In this document: piece after piece, positions 11,805-23,971 of the stretch
How positions within the stretch are numbered: the first letter of the stretch is position 1
How the letters are laid out: each line of letters begins with the position of its first letter
Assembly (NCBI GenBank): GCA_030686995.1
Contig: CM060708.1
Span: 104,137,350 to 104,201,349 of the forward strand
Source of the DNA: Artemisia argyi
Lineage: Eukaryota; Streptophyta; Magnoliopsida; Asterales; Asteraceae
Reading direction: 5' to 3'
DNA: 64,000 bases
The notes under the pieces: generated by a model
Database searches by the model: none
The model's input: the letters and a program-made list of their open reading frames with translations, nothing else
What the model was told of the DNA's origin: nothing
Program-made: the position numbers and the translations under genes

Positions 11805-13099
11805 TGTTGACATAAATAATGTCTTAAAACATTGTTAGCATATTAACAATGTCTCTATGTTTTGATAATTACAAAGCATAAACTCATTAATCTAAAACTT
11901 ATGACATAAACAAGTTTTTGGTGCTTAATACTTGTCCTTGCTTCCATATCACTCAAGGTATGAATAAACAAAGAGTTTATTACATTTCATGATCAAAGGA
12001 AATTTTATATTAATACATAACATTATATAAAATGATTTTAACATTTTATATATATTTGTAAATCATTTTTGGTATAGCTTTATTAAACCACAAAAATATG
12101 ATTTCAAATTTCCAACCAAAAAGGGCAAATTTTATCCAGAAAAAACTTTTGAAACGTTCAGGAGGGCGGCCCCCTTAATTTTACTAGGCGGCCCCCTTAA
12201 TCATTAAGGGGACCGGCCTACAATTAAGGGGACCGGCACGCTCCAGAACAGTATTTTCCTCCCCTTTAAATACTGATTCATCCCTCAGATTTTTCTCACC
12301 TTTTGCACTTCTAAACTTTCTGATCTAGATCTATTTCTCTATTCTATCATCCTTTGATCATAAGTGTATATATATTATTTGTTTCAAAGTGATTCAATTT
12401 CCATCCTCTCAAGTGCAAGAGAAGAATACTTCTATCTTCCTAGACAAGAAGTATTACAACTTGTTGTGATCTCCACATCCAAGTTGTTGGTGTATCATCA
12501 AGATTATTTACATATTCTTTGTGAAGATTGTTGTGAATATTTGCTTGTAGATAGTTGTGTTAGATATAGATTGTGTGATTAGTTGATAGCTTGGTGTGAA
12601 GAAGAAAAGTTAGGAAATCTATTGGTGTGAAGAAGATAGAGTTGAAGTAGTTAGTTGTGAAGTAGATTGATTTGAAGAAGGTGTGTAGAAGTTGTGACTT
12701 AGGTGTGAAGGTGTTGTGGTGTGATTATTGGTGTGTAAATTGGTGTGTATATTGGTGTGTAAATTGGTGTGTAAGGTTTTCTCCGCCATAAGGGAGCTTG
12801 TTGATATAGTGAAGAAAACTCTCGAGTTAGGTGCTCGGGGAGTGGAGTAGGGCAAGGAAGGTGTCCTTGTAGCCGAACCACTATAAATCTCTTGTCTCGC
12901 GGTTCGATCTTTCCATCTCTTACTTATTTCATTACTTATCATTGTTATATATTTCGTATTGATATTTGTTTGTATTGTGCAATACTTGAGATCACATATT
13001 ATCGAATCTAAGTTTTAAAAATTAAGTAAACACTAAAACTATTTTTACAACTAATTAAAAAGACGTAAAATTATTCAACCCCCCTTCTAGTTTTCCACA
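11805..13099 (+). repeat. 5' LTR of C
   Basis: Starts TGTTGACATA, ends TTTCCACA. U3 has the GGCGGCCCCCTTAAT module (12165-12238) and a TTTAAATA box at 12265. The transcribed part is rich in GGTGTGAAG and has four TTGGTGTGTA-like repeats around 12727-12775. Its short ORFs are not protein-like. Confidence 0.95.
12165..12238 (+). promoter_or_regulatory. C U3 module: paired GGCGGCCCCCTTAAT palindrome halves
   Basis: GGCGGCCCCCTTAA starts at 12165 and 12187 (22 bp apart); the inverted form ATTAAGGGGACCGGC starts at 12203 and 12223 (20 bp apart). It sits just upstream of the TTTAAATA box, as expected for U3 control elements. The same spacing recurs at 17999-18070 and in the 3' LTR. Confidence 0.7.
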
Positions 13100-13101
13100 A
13101 T

Positions 13102-13115
13102 TGGTATCAGGAGCC
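13102..13115 (+). other. Primer binding site of C (initiator tRNA-Met)
   Basis: TGGTATCAGGAGCC, two nt after the LTR; complementary to the 3' end of initiator tRNA-Met as in most plant copia elements. Confidence 0.9.
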
Positions 13116-13167
13116 ACGTCTAGCAAGAATTTTAAAATATATTGTATTTTAAAACTTGTAACGATCT

Positions 13168-16100
13168 ATGGAATCTGAAAAATATTTAGAAGGGCAATCT
13201 ATGCAAAGACCACCACTATTTGAAAGTGATGGATTTTTATATTGGAAAAATAGATTCGAAACCTATGTGAAATCAAAAGATCTTGATCTTTGGCATATTA
13301 TTACCTTTGGTGATTTTCCCCCTATTCAATATAATGTTGAAACTAAAATGGATGAAATTGTAGCTTTTGAAAAACAAAATGATGATTTGAAAAAGAAACT
13401 AGCAAAAAATAATGAGGCTAAAATGGTTATTTATAATGCGTTACCACGCAAAGAATATGAAAGAATTTTTATGTGTAAAACCGCAAAAGAAATTTGGGAT
13501 TCTTTACTAATCACTCACCAAGGTAATAGTCAAGTTAAAGATAACAAAATAGATCTTCTTGTACAACAATATGAACAATTTACGATTCCGGAAGAGGAAT
13601 CAATTGATAATGCTTTTGCTAAATTTAACACCATTATCACAAGTTTAAAAGCACTTGATGAGACATTTTCTAGTAAAAATTGTGTTAGGAAATTTCTTAG
13701 GGCATTGCATCCGAAATGGCGAGCTAAAGTCACGGCTATTGAAGAATCAAAGAATTTGATGACATTGTCACTAGATGAGCTTATTGGCAACTTGAAGGTC
13801 CATGAAGAAATTATAAGAAAAGATTTGGAAACGGTTAAAGTCAAGAAAGAACAAGTCAAATCCGTTGCTCTAAAAGCCAAAAAGGAACTTTGTGATGATA
13901 GTGACTCAAGTGACGAGAGTGAAGATGAAGAATATGCAATGGCCGTAAGAGAATTCAAGAAATTCTTCAAGAGACGAGGAAGATTCACTAGATCATCACA
14001 TGACGATAGAAAATCGTTCCAAATAAATAGAAGTGACAATTACGTGAAAAGAAAATGCTTTAGATGTGGAAGTCCAAATCATCTCGTTGGTGAATGTCTA
14101 AAGCCGCCGAGTTATGATAATCAAGGTGCATTTGTTAGTAGAACATGGAGTGATAGTGACAAAGAAGAAGTGGAAAAACCAAGAGAAGAAAAGTGTTTCA
14201 TGGCAAAAGCAACCGACGAAATATGCCTTGGAATTGACTTGGAGCCTGACGAATGGATCAAGGATAGTGGATGCTCGAGGCACATGACAAGGAACCGAAA
14301 GCTATTCTCTACATATAAGGCATACAACGGAGGTAACGTTATTTTTGGTAGTGACTTGCGTGGAAAAATTATTGGCAAAGGTACGATTTCTCAAGACTCA
14401 CTTACTATTGAAAATGTTGAACATGTAAATAATTTAACATATAACTTACTTAGTGTAGGCCAAATATGCGATAATAAATGTAGAGTTATCTTTTCCGAAG
14501 AAGATAGCGAAATAGTTAAGAATGGAAAAATTATAGGTAGAGGTATTAGGAAAGGAGGTGTATATGTTATGAAACTAAGAAACAAACCTGAAGATAGGAT
14601 ATGCCTAACGACCCTAGACGAAAACTCCACATTGTGACATAGGAGATTAGGACATGCTAACATGCAACAAATACAATCTTTGGCCTCTAAGGAATTAGTT
14701 AGAAACTTGCCTAATCTAAAATATGGCAAACATTTTTGTGATGCATGTAAAATTGGAAAACAAGCTCATGCTAGTCACAAAGCTAAGAATATAGTATCCA
14801 CTACTAGGTGCCTAGAATTATTACATATGGATCTTTTTGGTCCATCTGCTGTGCGGAGCTATGGAGGAAACAAATATACTTTAGTAATAGTAGATGACTA
14901 CTCACGATACACGTGGACTAGGTTTTTAAGTGACAAAACCCAAGCCTTTGAAAAATTCGAAATATTTAGTAAAATGATTCAAAATAAATTAGGATGCTCA
15001 ATAGTTGCCATTAGGACGGACCATGGTAGGGAATTTGATAACGAAGTACAATTCGGAAAATATTGTGAGTTAAATGGAATATCTCACAATTTCTCCGCTC
15101 CTCGTACTCCTCAATCAAATGGGGTAGTAGAAAGAAAAAATAGGTCACTACAAGAAATGAGTAGAACTATGTTAAATGAACAATCCATTCCACAAAAATT
15201 TTGGTGTCACGCCGTAGATACATCGACTTATATTTTAAATAGGATATCAATTAGAAGAATTCTAGGAAAAACTCCTTATGAGTTATTAAGAAATAGAAAA
15301 CCAAACTTAAGCTACTTTAGGGTATTTGGAAGTAAATGCTATATCTTAAACACTAAGGACTACCTCACTAAGTTTGATCCAAAATCATATGAAGGAATAT
15401 TTTTAGGATACTCACAAAATAGTAAAGCATATATAATACTTAACAAACACTCCATGAAAGTAGAGGAATCACTAAATGTAACATTTGATGTAACACCACC
15501 ACCTCCTAAAATGCTACCTTTAGAAGATGATGATTTAGTCGAAGATGAAGCCATTGAGGTTAGTAAAACAAAACCCATAGGAAATGATAATGAAGACATT
15601 CACTTAGAAAATAACGAAACCGTTAATATTAAAGAATCTAGATCACATCCATTAGATAATATAATAGGACATCTTAACCAAAGAACCCTTAGGTCACAAG
15701 CCCAAGATAAAAACAACTTCTTTTGTTTCCTCTCAGCAATAGAACCTAAGAATATTAGCGAGGCTTTAAAGGATGAAAGTTGGATTATAGCTATGCAAGA
15801 AGAATTAAATCAATTTAAGGCAAATGATGTTTGGGAACTAGTCCCAAATCCAAAGGATATGACTATCATAGGGACCAAATGGGTATATAGGAACAAGTTA
15901 GACGAGAATGGAATAGTTACTAGGAATAAAGCTAGGTTAATTGCCCAAGGTTATAATCAACAAGAAGGAATTGATTATGATGAAACTTATGCCCCCGTAG
16001 CTAGACTAGAATCAATTAGGATATTACTTGCCTATGCTTGCGCCCTAGATTTTAAGTTATTCCAAATGGATGTGAAAAGTGCATTCCTTAACGGTTTTAT

Positions 16101-17268
16101 CAATGAGGAGGTATATGTGGCACAACCTCCAGGATTCATTGACTTCGCAAAACCTGATTATATTTATAAGTTAAAGAAAGCTTTGTATGGACTCAAACAA
16201 GCTCCCAAAGCTTGGTATGATCGATTAAAAGCTTTTCTTATTAAACATGATTATTCCATGGGAATGGTAGATAACACTCTTCTCACTAAAAGGAAAGACC
16301 CTAATCTCATCATTGTTCAAATATATGTTGATGACATTATATTTGGATCGACTTGTCAAGACATGTGTGATGAATTTGCCAAAATCATGCATGATGAGTT
16401 TGAGATGAGTATGATGGGTGAACTTAACTTCTTCCTAGGATTACAAATAAAACAATTAGAAGATGGAATATTCTTTAACCAATCTAAGTACATTAAGGAA
16501 ATGCTTAAGAAATTTGGCCTAGAAGACTCAAAACCCATGAAAACACCCATGTCTACGGAGGTAAAGCTCACAAAGGACGATGAAGGTGAGTCCGTAGATA
16601 ACACCAAGTATAGAGGAATGATAGGTAGTTTACTATACTTGACGGCAAGTAGACCCGATATCATGTTTAGTGTCTGCCTTTGTGCCCGTTTTCAAGAGGA
16701 TCCCAAAACCTCTCACCTAGAAGCGGTTAAGCGTATCTTCCGATACGTTAAAGGCACTATACACTTAGGATTATGGTATCCTAAGGAATCCGGCATAGAA
16801 ACCATTGTCTATGCAGATTCGGATCATGCGGGAGACTACGTAGATAGAAAGAGCACTAGCGGTATTTGCACGTTTATGGGATGTTGTCTAACGTCTTGGT
16901 TTTCGAAGAAGCAAACCGCTCTTGCTATTTCTACAACCGAAGCCGAATATGTAAGAGCCGGAAAGGCATGTCAACAAGCACTATGGATGAAACAAGCTCT
17001 CGTAGACTATGGCATTAGGTTAGAAAATGTCCCCATTATGTGCGATAACAAAGGTGCAATAGATTTAAGTAAAAATCCGGTGCAACACTCTAGGACTAAA
17101 CACATAGAAATACGTCACCATTTTCTTAGGGATAATGTACAAAAAGGAAATATATCTATAGAAAAGGTTGCATCGGAAGACAACATTGCGGATATATTCA
17201 CAAAACCCCTTAAGCGTGAATTATTCAACCACTTGCGTTTAGGTTTAGGAATGATACAAGTTGACTAA
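13168..17268 (+). pseudogene. C gag-pol polyprotein, 1366 codons with one in-frame TGA
   Basis: One frame from ATG 13168 to TAA 17268, broken only by TGA at 14635-14637 (codon 490). Domains: copia Gag with zinc knuckle [14 protein letters not shown] at residues 297-310; acidic linker; retropepsin DSG at D366 ([11 protein letters not shown]); GAG-pre-integrase HRRLGHANM with CDACKIGK; integrase catalytic D555 (HMDLFGP), D618 (RTDHGREF), E655 (VVERKNR); RT with YVDD near residue 1053; RNase H (YADSDHAGD, STTEAEY, CDNKGAID). The TGA replaces the Trp seen in D (TLWHRRLGH), so it looks like a point mutation; readthrough between protease and integrase is a less likely alternative. Everything else is intact, matching the near-identical LTRs. 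Confidence 0.93.
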
Positions 17269-18249
17269 ATTATATTGAATTAATTCAAATTTATACTTGC
17301 ATGAAATTTATTTTTTTCATTTCACCTTTTCTGAGTCTAGGAATCTATTTCGCACAAAATTAAAGATTGAGAAGATTCATTTTCTTTGCATAAACCTTTT
17401 TGTAAAACTCAATCAATTCTTTCTAAAAATTATTCTCACAATCTAGGAATCACATGAAGATCATTTTCCTTGCATTGTTGGCAAAGTGTAAAAAAATATT
17501 GTCTTTCAAAATCATGCATAAACTCACACATAAATTGTCAAGGTATATAATCTAATATATGTCTTTGACATTCATGATCGAGCAAAAATTGAATTAAGGA
17601 GATCATTTGGATTGTTTCTTAGGATCGTTATTTCGTTGTGCATCTAGGAGTTGAAACAATCACAACTCCACATTTGTTGCATATAGACACTCACTAGGAC
17701 AAATTCCTTAATAATGATGCCATCTTGATCCATCACTAGCTTTTCACTCACTAATTGCCTTTGCCTTTTATCTAAGATAGGTGCCTTAGGAAACTTAAGT
17801 GTGCTTGCCTTTACTTACCTCCTATTGCTTATTATGTGTTGATTATGTATCCTCTTGCATGCATGCCATATCTTAATTAGATTAGATTCTATATTGCCTA
17901 AGAGAATTAAACTTGCTTGAACTCTAATCCAAACACATAACCTTTCTGAAAATTTTCTGCCAAAAACCCAATTTTGGCAACCTGGAAATCACCAGATGGG
18001 CGGCCCCCTTAATTATGTAAGGCGGCCCCCTTAATTATTAAGGGGACCGCCCCCTAATTAAGGGGACCGGCCATCTGATGGTCGGGTTTACAGAATCTTT
18101 TCTGCTTTTTAGCCCATTTCAACCTACATTTCCCAATTTTAACCAACACACTTTGTCCCAATCTTCCAAACAAACCTTATCCATCCTTAAACACACAAAT
18201 CTTACACTATAAATATCCCCAATCCTCAAAACTATCCATTCATCCCATC
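17269..18249 (+). other. C post-pol non-coding region with LTR-like module and TATA box
   Basis: No gene. Holds the second copy of the C palindromic module (17999-18070) and a TATAAATA box at 18208-18215, 35 nt before the ATG of the 3' ORF. Confidence 0.7.
17999..18072 (+). promoter_or_regulatory. Second copy of the C palindromic module
   Basis: GGCGGCCCCC starts at 17999 and 18021; ATTAAGGGG starts at 18037 and 18057. Spacings 22, 16 and 20 are identical to the LTR copy, although flanking sequence differs. The position upstream of a TATA box and ORF suggests an internal promoter (inference). Confidence 0.65.
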
Positions 18250-18938
18250 ATGAACTCTCCAAACAAACCAAAATCAAAAGCCTCAAGGCTAGCAAGGATG
18301 ACGGAAAGACCCGTTTGGCGAAGAAAAAGCCCTCGAAATAAATCCATCATAACCAATGAGATTGGAAGTCATTCAACACCTCCAACTTCTTACTTCCCAA
18401 ACTTTACCACAAACCCACAAGGTCATTCATTTGATCCTCTTTACAAACCATACAACATTGGCCAACCATCTTCCTTCAAGCCAAACTACACATCTCAACC
18501 TCCAACCACTTATAATGATCCATACAAGTTTGATCAACTATCAAACTACAATTCCAACATCCATACCAAACCTATGATCCTCTTCACATTGCCACGGAAA
18601 AGCAAAAGTTCCGTGATGAAATAAACCAAATCCATGATCTTAGTGATCTCCTTGCTATGCATCTTGCACAACGCAACAAAGGGCAACCTCCATCATCACC
18701 CTATGCAAATTGCCTTCCCCACTCTCACAATTTGGATCAAGTTACCAACCACACTCACTTTTGCCCTTGTTGCATATTCCTTCAAAAACAAATCCTCTAC
18801 TTGAGTGAAGATATTTCTTGGATTGAATATCTTCTCACTCGTAATCATCCAATACCACCCTTAACACGATACAACATCGTGAGATCCACCTCTTCCGCTC
18901 CATACTCCACCTCATATCCCTCTCAATCAAACATCTAA
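18250..18938 (+). pseudogene. C 3' ORF (env-like position), frameshifted
   Basis: ATG 18250 opens a 124-codon frame with a basic start (SPNKPKSKASRLARMTERPV) then Pro/Tyr/Ser-rich low-complexity sequence. A frame change near 18560-18620 links it to a second stretch (18657-18938) rich in Gln, His and Cys and ending in a TAA. Together they would make about 225 residues. I recognise no domain. The location between pol and 3' LTR matches the extra ORF of Sireviruses. It could also be degraded non-coding sequence. Confidence 0.45.
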
Positions 18939-19208
18939 GCTTTATGCTTATGTTTCCATTCAAGCAAATAACACAATCAACTATGAGTTGCAAGCAAGTC
19001 CAAGTGCTTCTTTAGGCTATATAGGACTATGTCCTTCCTTTTGTTTTATTATGATGCCTTAAGCATATTAAATATTGTAATGTTTTCTATGATGCTTGAA
19101 TGAATCTATTTTTATAACTATTGCTTTGCATATATATGTGCCTTGTTCTTCTCTAATATTTTGTGTAGCCAAGACTTCCATAGCTCATTCCTTTGATGCT
19201 CTCAAATG

Positions 19209-19356
19209 AGGGGGAGTTTACATCAAGGGGGAGCATTTACCTTTTTGATTTTACAAAAAGGGGGAGAAGAGAATGTTAAACTCTAAATTCTTGTCTAAAA
19301 ATTATGTTTTAGACCTCATGAGTTTAAGGTTTTGTAATCATCAAAAAGGGGGAGAT
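19209..19356 (+). other. Multiple polypurine tracts of C, including the LTR-adjacent PPT
   Basis: GGGGGAG occurs four times (near 19210, 19229, 19259 and 19348). The last, AAAAAGGGGGAGATT, abuts the 3' LTR and is the plus-strand primer. Repeated purine tracts are a known feature of Sireviruses. Confidence 0.8.
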
Positions 19357-20650
19357 TGTTGACATAAATAATGTCTTAAAACATTGTTAGCATATTAACA
19401 ATGTCTCTATGTTTTGATAATTACAAAGCATAAACTCATTAATCTAAAACTTATGACATAAACAAGTTTTTGGTGCTTAATACTTGTCCTTGCTTCCATA
19501 TCACTCAAGGTATGAATAAACAAAGAGTTTATTACATTTCATGATCAAAGGAAATTTTATATTAATACATAACATTATATAAAATGATTTTAACATTTTA
19601 TATATATTTGTAAATCATTTTTGGTATAGCTTTATTAAACCACAAAAATATGATTTCAAATTTCCAACCAAAAAGGGCAAATTTTATCCAGAAAAAACTT
19701 TTGAAACGTTCAGGAGGGCGGCCCCCTTAATTTTACTAGGCGGCCCCCTTAATCATTAAGGGGACCGGCCTACAATTAAGGGGACCGGCACGCTCCAGAA
19801 CAGTATTTTCCCCCCTTTAAATACTGATTCATCCCTCAGATTTTTCTCACCTTTTGCACTTCTAAACTTTCTGATCTAGATCTATTTCTCTATTCTCTCA
19901 TCCTTTGATCATAAGTGTATATATATTCTTTGTTTCAAAGTGATCCAATTTCCATCCTCTCAAGTGCAAGAGAAGAATACTTCTATCTTCCTAGACAAGA
20001 AGTATTACAACTTATTGTGATCTCCACATCCAAGTTGTTGGTGTATCATCAAGATTATTTACATATTCTTTGTGAAGATTGTTGTGAATATTTGCTTGTA
20101 GATAGTTGTGTTAGATATAGATTGTGTGATTAGTTGATAGCTTGGTGTGAAGAAGAAAAGCTAGGAAATCTATTGGTGTGAAGAAGATAGAGTTGAAGTA
20201 GTTAGTTGTGAAGTAGATTGATTTGAAGAAGGTGTGTAGAAGTTGTGACTTAGGTGTGAAGGTGTTGTGGTGTGATTATTGGTGTATAAATTGGTGTGTA
20301 TATTGGTGTGTAAATTGGTGTGTAAGGTTTTCTCCGCCATAAGGGAGCTTGTTGATATAGTGAAGAAAAATCTCGAGTTAGGTGCTCGGGGAGTGGAGTA
20401 GGGCAAGGAAGGTGTCCTTGTAGCCGAACCACTATAAATCTCTTGTCTCGCGGTTCGATCTTTCCATCTCTTACTTATTTCATTACTTATCATTGTTATA
20501 TATTTCGTATTGATATTTGTTTGTATTGTGCAATACTTGAGATCACATATTATCGAATCTAAGTTTTAAAAATTAAGTAAACACTAAAACTATTTTTACA
20601 ACTAATTAAAAAGACGTAAAACTATTCAACCCCCCTTCTAGTTTTCCACA
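19357..20650 (+). repeat. 3' LTR of C
   Basis: 1294 bp, differing from the 5' LTR at about ten visible positions. The palindromic module recurs at 19717 and 19739. Confidence 0.95.
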
Positions 20651-20655
20651 AACTT
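20651..20655. other. Target site duplication of C, right
   Basis: AACTT, identical to 11800-11804. Confidence 0.92.
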
Positions 20656-21850
20656 CGTTTTCTAAAAATTCCTTTTTAGTCTTTAAAAATTTGTTTTTGT
20701 TTATGATTTTCAAGCTTAACTCACAAAGTTTGTTGTATTGTTGTTCTAATGTGTTATCATCAATAGAAGAATAAGATGAATCGAAATGTACCTCATTTGA
20801 GCTTTAAGCCATAAGAGCTATTTCGTCATTTGTTGGCTCTTCATCATCATTCTCACTATCGCTCCAAGCACCACTCACAAAAGCACTTTGAGTTTTGCTT
20901 TTGGGTGGTTTTGGACATTCTCCTATTAGGTGACTTGTATCTCCACATCTAAAACACTTTCTTTCATTCTTTACTTTCTTAACATCCCGATCTTTACGTA
21001 GAGACTTCTTTTCATCTTTAGGTTACCTTACAAACTTTCCTTGTCTCCTGAAGAACTTCTTGAAGTCTCTAACCGCCATGGCATATTCTTCATCATCACT
21101 ATTCGAACTTGATTCCTCATCGTCACTTGATTCTATTCTAGCTTTTAAGGCAACAGATTTAACTTTTTCCTTCTTGCCTGTAACTATCTCCGAATCTTTT
21201 TCCATCACCATTTCGTGAACTTTGAGGTTTCCAATAAGCTCTTCAAGTGCCATGCTTGAAAGATCTTTAGATTCTTCAATAGCCGTTACTTTTGCTCTCC
21301 ACTTAGGATGGAGTGCTCTAAAGAATTTCCTGACAAAATTCTTGCTACAAAAAGATTCATCAAGTGCTTTAAGTGAAGTAATAATAGTGTTAAATCTAGA
21401 AAAGGCACAATCAATAGTCTCATCTTCGGGAATAGAAATTTTTTTATATTGTTGGACAAGAAGATCAATTTTGTTATCCTTAACTTGTGAATTTCCTTGA
21501 TGAGTAGTGATTAAAGATTTCCAAATTTCTTTAGCGGTTTTGCACATAAAAACTCTTTCATACTCTTTCTTAGGTAAGGCATTATAAAGCATCATTTTTG
21601 CTTCATTATTTTTGGCAATTAATTTCTTTTTATCATCACTATGTTTAGTAAGTGAACTATCCTCATCCCGACCACTTCCGGTAGCCTTATGATCACTTTC
21701 AATAATAATATACCATAGATCTATGTCCTTTGATTTTACATAGGTTTCAAAACAGTTTTTACAATAAATAAAACCAATTGGTTCAAATAGTGGTGGTCTT
21801 TGCATAGATTGCCCTTCTTTGAAATTTTCAAAATCTATGGATCGTTTCAA
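20656..21850 (-). pseudogene. D gag (decayed)
   Basis: ATG at 21850 starts a frame with [12 protein letters not shown] and ETYVKSKD, closely matching C Gag. It stays open to a stop at about 21023, then continues past it through a zinc knuckle CFRCGDTSHLIGEC (about 20930-20970) and an acidic segment with a further stop near 20800. The frame meets the C insertion at 20655 and resumes at 11799. Compared with C, conserved aromatic and basic residues near the start are changed to Cys (FIYCKNCFE). Confidence 0.85.
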
Positions 21851-21890
21851 GTTTTAAGATACAATATATTTTAAAATCTTGAGTAACGTA

Positions 21891-21903
21891 GCTCTTGATG
21901 CCA
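21891..21903 (-). other. Primer binding site of D
   Basis: Minus strand TGGCATCAAGAGC, one mismatch to the usual TGGTATCAAGAGC, two nt after the LTR end. Confidence 0.8.
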
Positions 21904-21905
21904 AT

Positions 21906-23140
21906 TGTGGAAAACTAGAAGGGGGGTTGAATAGTTTACCGGTTTTAAACTTGAGTTTATTCTAATACTTTTACATGTAATTACCAATTAAGACGTATCA
22001 AACAATAAATTATATGCAAGTATAAAAGTAAGAAACGATCAAACCATAACACAATTGTTTATCGTGGTTCGGCTACAAGAACTCTTTTTCCTTGCCCTAC
22101 TACACGCCCCGAGTATCCAACTCGAGAGTTTTCTTGCACTAGTCAACAAGCTCCTTTATCCGGTGGAGAAAACCTTACACGTCGCTTACACACTATTTCC
22201 GACACTAAGCTAGATGTCGAGTTCTTTCACAAGGGTACAACCACTCCCAATAGTTCTTTTACAAGGGTACAACAACTCCCGATACTCTAAGTATTTTGAG
22301 GACTAAAATACTAATCGTTCACTACAAATGGATAAAATACAATGTAGAATAAACTTTACTAGTTTACACTAATGCTATGCTAGACAAGTCTTGCAAGGTT
22401 GTGTTGAAGCTTGTAAGATCGTGATCTTCTTGCTACAAAGAGAGATTCACAAATATGAAAGTTTACTGAGTTAGAAATGAAGTATATGCAATGAGATATT
22501 ATAGAGAGTGATAATCAAAACTCAAGAAGTGAGTTGCTAGTTATAGGCCTTCAAACAGACCAACCCACGGAAATGGCGAAACCCATCCTTTGGTTCCGTC
22601 TATTATGCCCGAGGGTTCCGCCAGCATGTCTGACAGAATCCTGCATAAAATATTTCACAATCTAACACAATATTCTCAAGATCTCCCAAAGTCAACTTTG
22701 AGATCTTGAGTGTGAATTAATACATAATAGAACATGTTTCTTAAACACTTACACACATGTTTCCTTGAAGGGACATGTGTGATGCAAGCAATGATGCAAC
22801 TAACATATTATTTCTAATTTTAGATATTCCTAAAAAAGAAAGTATACTTGTGAAAATAGTTTATGTATAGAATCAAAACATGTTTGTTTGAAATGTTTAT
22901 CAAGTGAATGTTTTACTAAAAAGAGTTTGCTTGCTTATATCCTAATATGACAAACTAATTAGTAAACTTGCTAAATATACATATTAGACATTTTCAATAC
23001 ATGTACTTAAACTAACGTATACTTTACTTAGAAATTACTTTGTGAAAACATGTACATGTAGTTTGAGTGAAGTTAAGTAAAAAACTTTTAAACTATATTT
23101 ATGATTTGCCAAAAATAAACTTTATCTTTTGTAGTTAACA
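21906..23140 (-). repeat. 5' LTR of D
   Basis: Plus-strand TGTGGAAAAC at 21906, ending GTAGTTAACA at 23140; 1235 bp. The 21906 end shares CTAGAAGGGGGGTTGAAT with the U5 end of C. The GGTTCCG module is at 22568-22620. Confidence 0.85.
22568..22620 (-). promoter_or_regulatory. D LTR GGTTCCG module
   Basis: Starts at 22568 (CGGAAAT), 22577 (CGAAACC), 22592 and 22614 (GGTTCCG): spacings 9, 15, 22, shared with the two internal copies. Confidence 0.6.
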
Positions 23141-23938
23141 AAACTAAGAAAGATCATAAAATATAAATAACGTTTTTAGGCGATATTTGTATTAATCCGA
23201 TGGAGGTAGAACCCTTGGACCATGCACCACTTGAGGATACAGGTTTGAATACTTGTAGTGATAACCTTACTGTTAGTTATAGGGTATTTCCTCGTGTTGA
23301 TGGACCGAAATCTCAACCCTTACACAACTTTCCATCCTTAAATATATTTCTGGGAGACAAAAGAGGAACCGACCTACCCATCAACCAATATTACCCCGGG
23401 TAGTTTTAGGATGAAGGAAGCCATTCACTCACCCCCTTCACCTCACGTGGCATATTTCCACCCTAAGGGTGTGTATCGCTACTTCCACCCGTACTTAATC
23501 CTAAGTGTAGGGAAAACCTCCCCTATTTCCGTTAAATAAGGGTAGAGTCAGGCTCCTGACTCGAACAAAAACAAGCGCTTCTTGGGAGGCAACCCAAACT
23601 TTATTTGTTTGATTTTTTGATTTTATTTGTTTCCGTATGCGTGCTTTATTTTTATTGTTTGTGGATCATGTTCCAAAATAAATTGTGAAAATGCTTTACC
23701 TTGTTGTTTAACTTCGTCTTAACTAAATATAAAGCTATTTTGCAAAAGATAAGTGTAAGGGAAATCTAAATCTGTTTCTAAGCACAACAATATTAAATGA
23801 ATGTGCGTATTAGTATATGTTTGAGTCAAATGCTTGTATCGAGTCATAATGATGTTTTGCAGGATTTCCAGGAATTAAGGCGTGAGTTTTTCCAGAAATT
23901 TTTCGGAAAATTAACATAAGATTTCTATCAGAGCACTC

Positions 23939-23971
23939 TGATGGCGTCAGGATTATAGCCTGACGGTGTCA
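23939..23971 (+). promoter_or_regulatory. Internal TGACGGCGTCA-type pair of E
   Basis: TGATGGCGTCA at 23939 and TGACGGTGTCA at 23961, 22 bp apart. They match the U3 motifs of the same element; TATA-like TTTATAAAC (about 24046) and ATTTATAG (about 24191) follow. Confidence 0.55.

Larger units (their letters stand above)
11805..20650 (+). mobile_element. Element C: complete Sirevirus-like Ty1/copia (8.85 kb)
   Basis: LTRs 11805-13099 and 19357-20650 begin TGTTGACA and end TTTCCACA. AACTT flanks both sides (11800-11804 and 20651-20655). By eye the LTRs differ at only about ten positions, so insertion was recent. Internal order: primer site, gag-pol, a 3' region with a short ORF, four GGGGGAG tracts, 3' LTR. 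Long gag-pol, several purine tracts and an extra 3' ORF fit the Sirevirus (SIRE/Maximus) lineage. It is inserted in the coding region of D in the opposite orientation. Confidence 0.95.
6324..23140 (-). mobile_element. Element D: Sirevirus-like Ty1/copia, interrupted by C
   Basis: D runs right to left: 5' LTR 21906-23140, primer site 21891-21903, gag 20656-21850, then element C, then protease-integrase-RT-RNase H (8062-11799) and a 3' ORF (6324-7229) broken by LTR A. The 3' LTR is presumed to lie left of the window. AAACT at 23141-23145 is the expected target duplication but its partner is not visible. Reading across the C insertion keeps the coding frame, which shows the two halves are one element. 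Multiple stops and frameshifts make it inactive. Confidence 0.8.

Noticed and set aside
12619..12942. 107-codon minus-strand ORF duplicated at 20170-20493
   Set aside because: Lies antisense in the C LTR over GGTGTG repeats; Thr/Asn/His repetition reflects the repeat, not a protein.
13530..14729. Long minus-strand ORFs opposite C gag-pol
   Set aside because: Ser/Leu-rich mirror reading of a clear Gag-Pol frame.
23200..23403. 67-codon ORF in E as a small gene
   Set aside because: No resemblance to known proteins and the equivalent part of B is not open.
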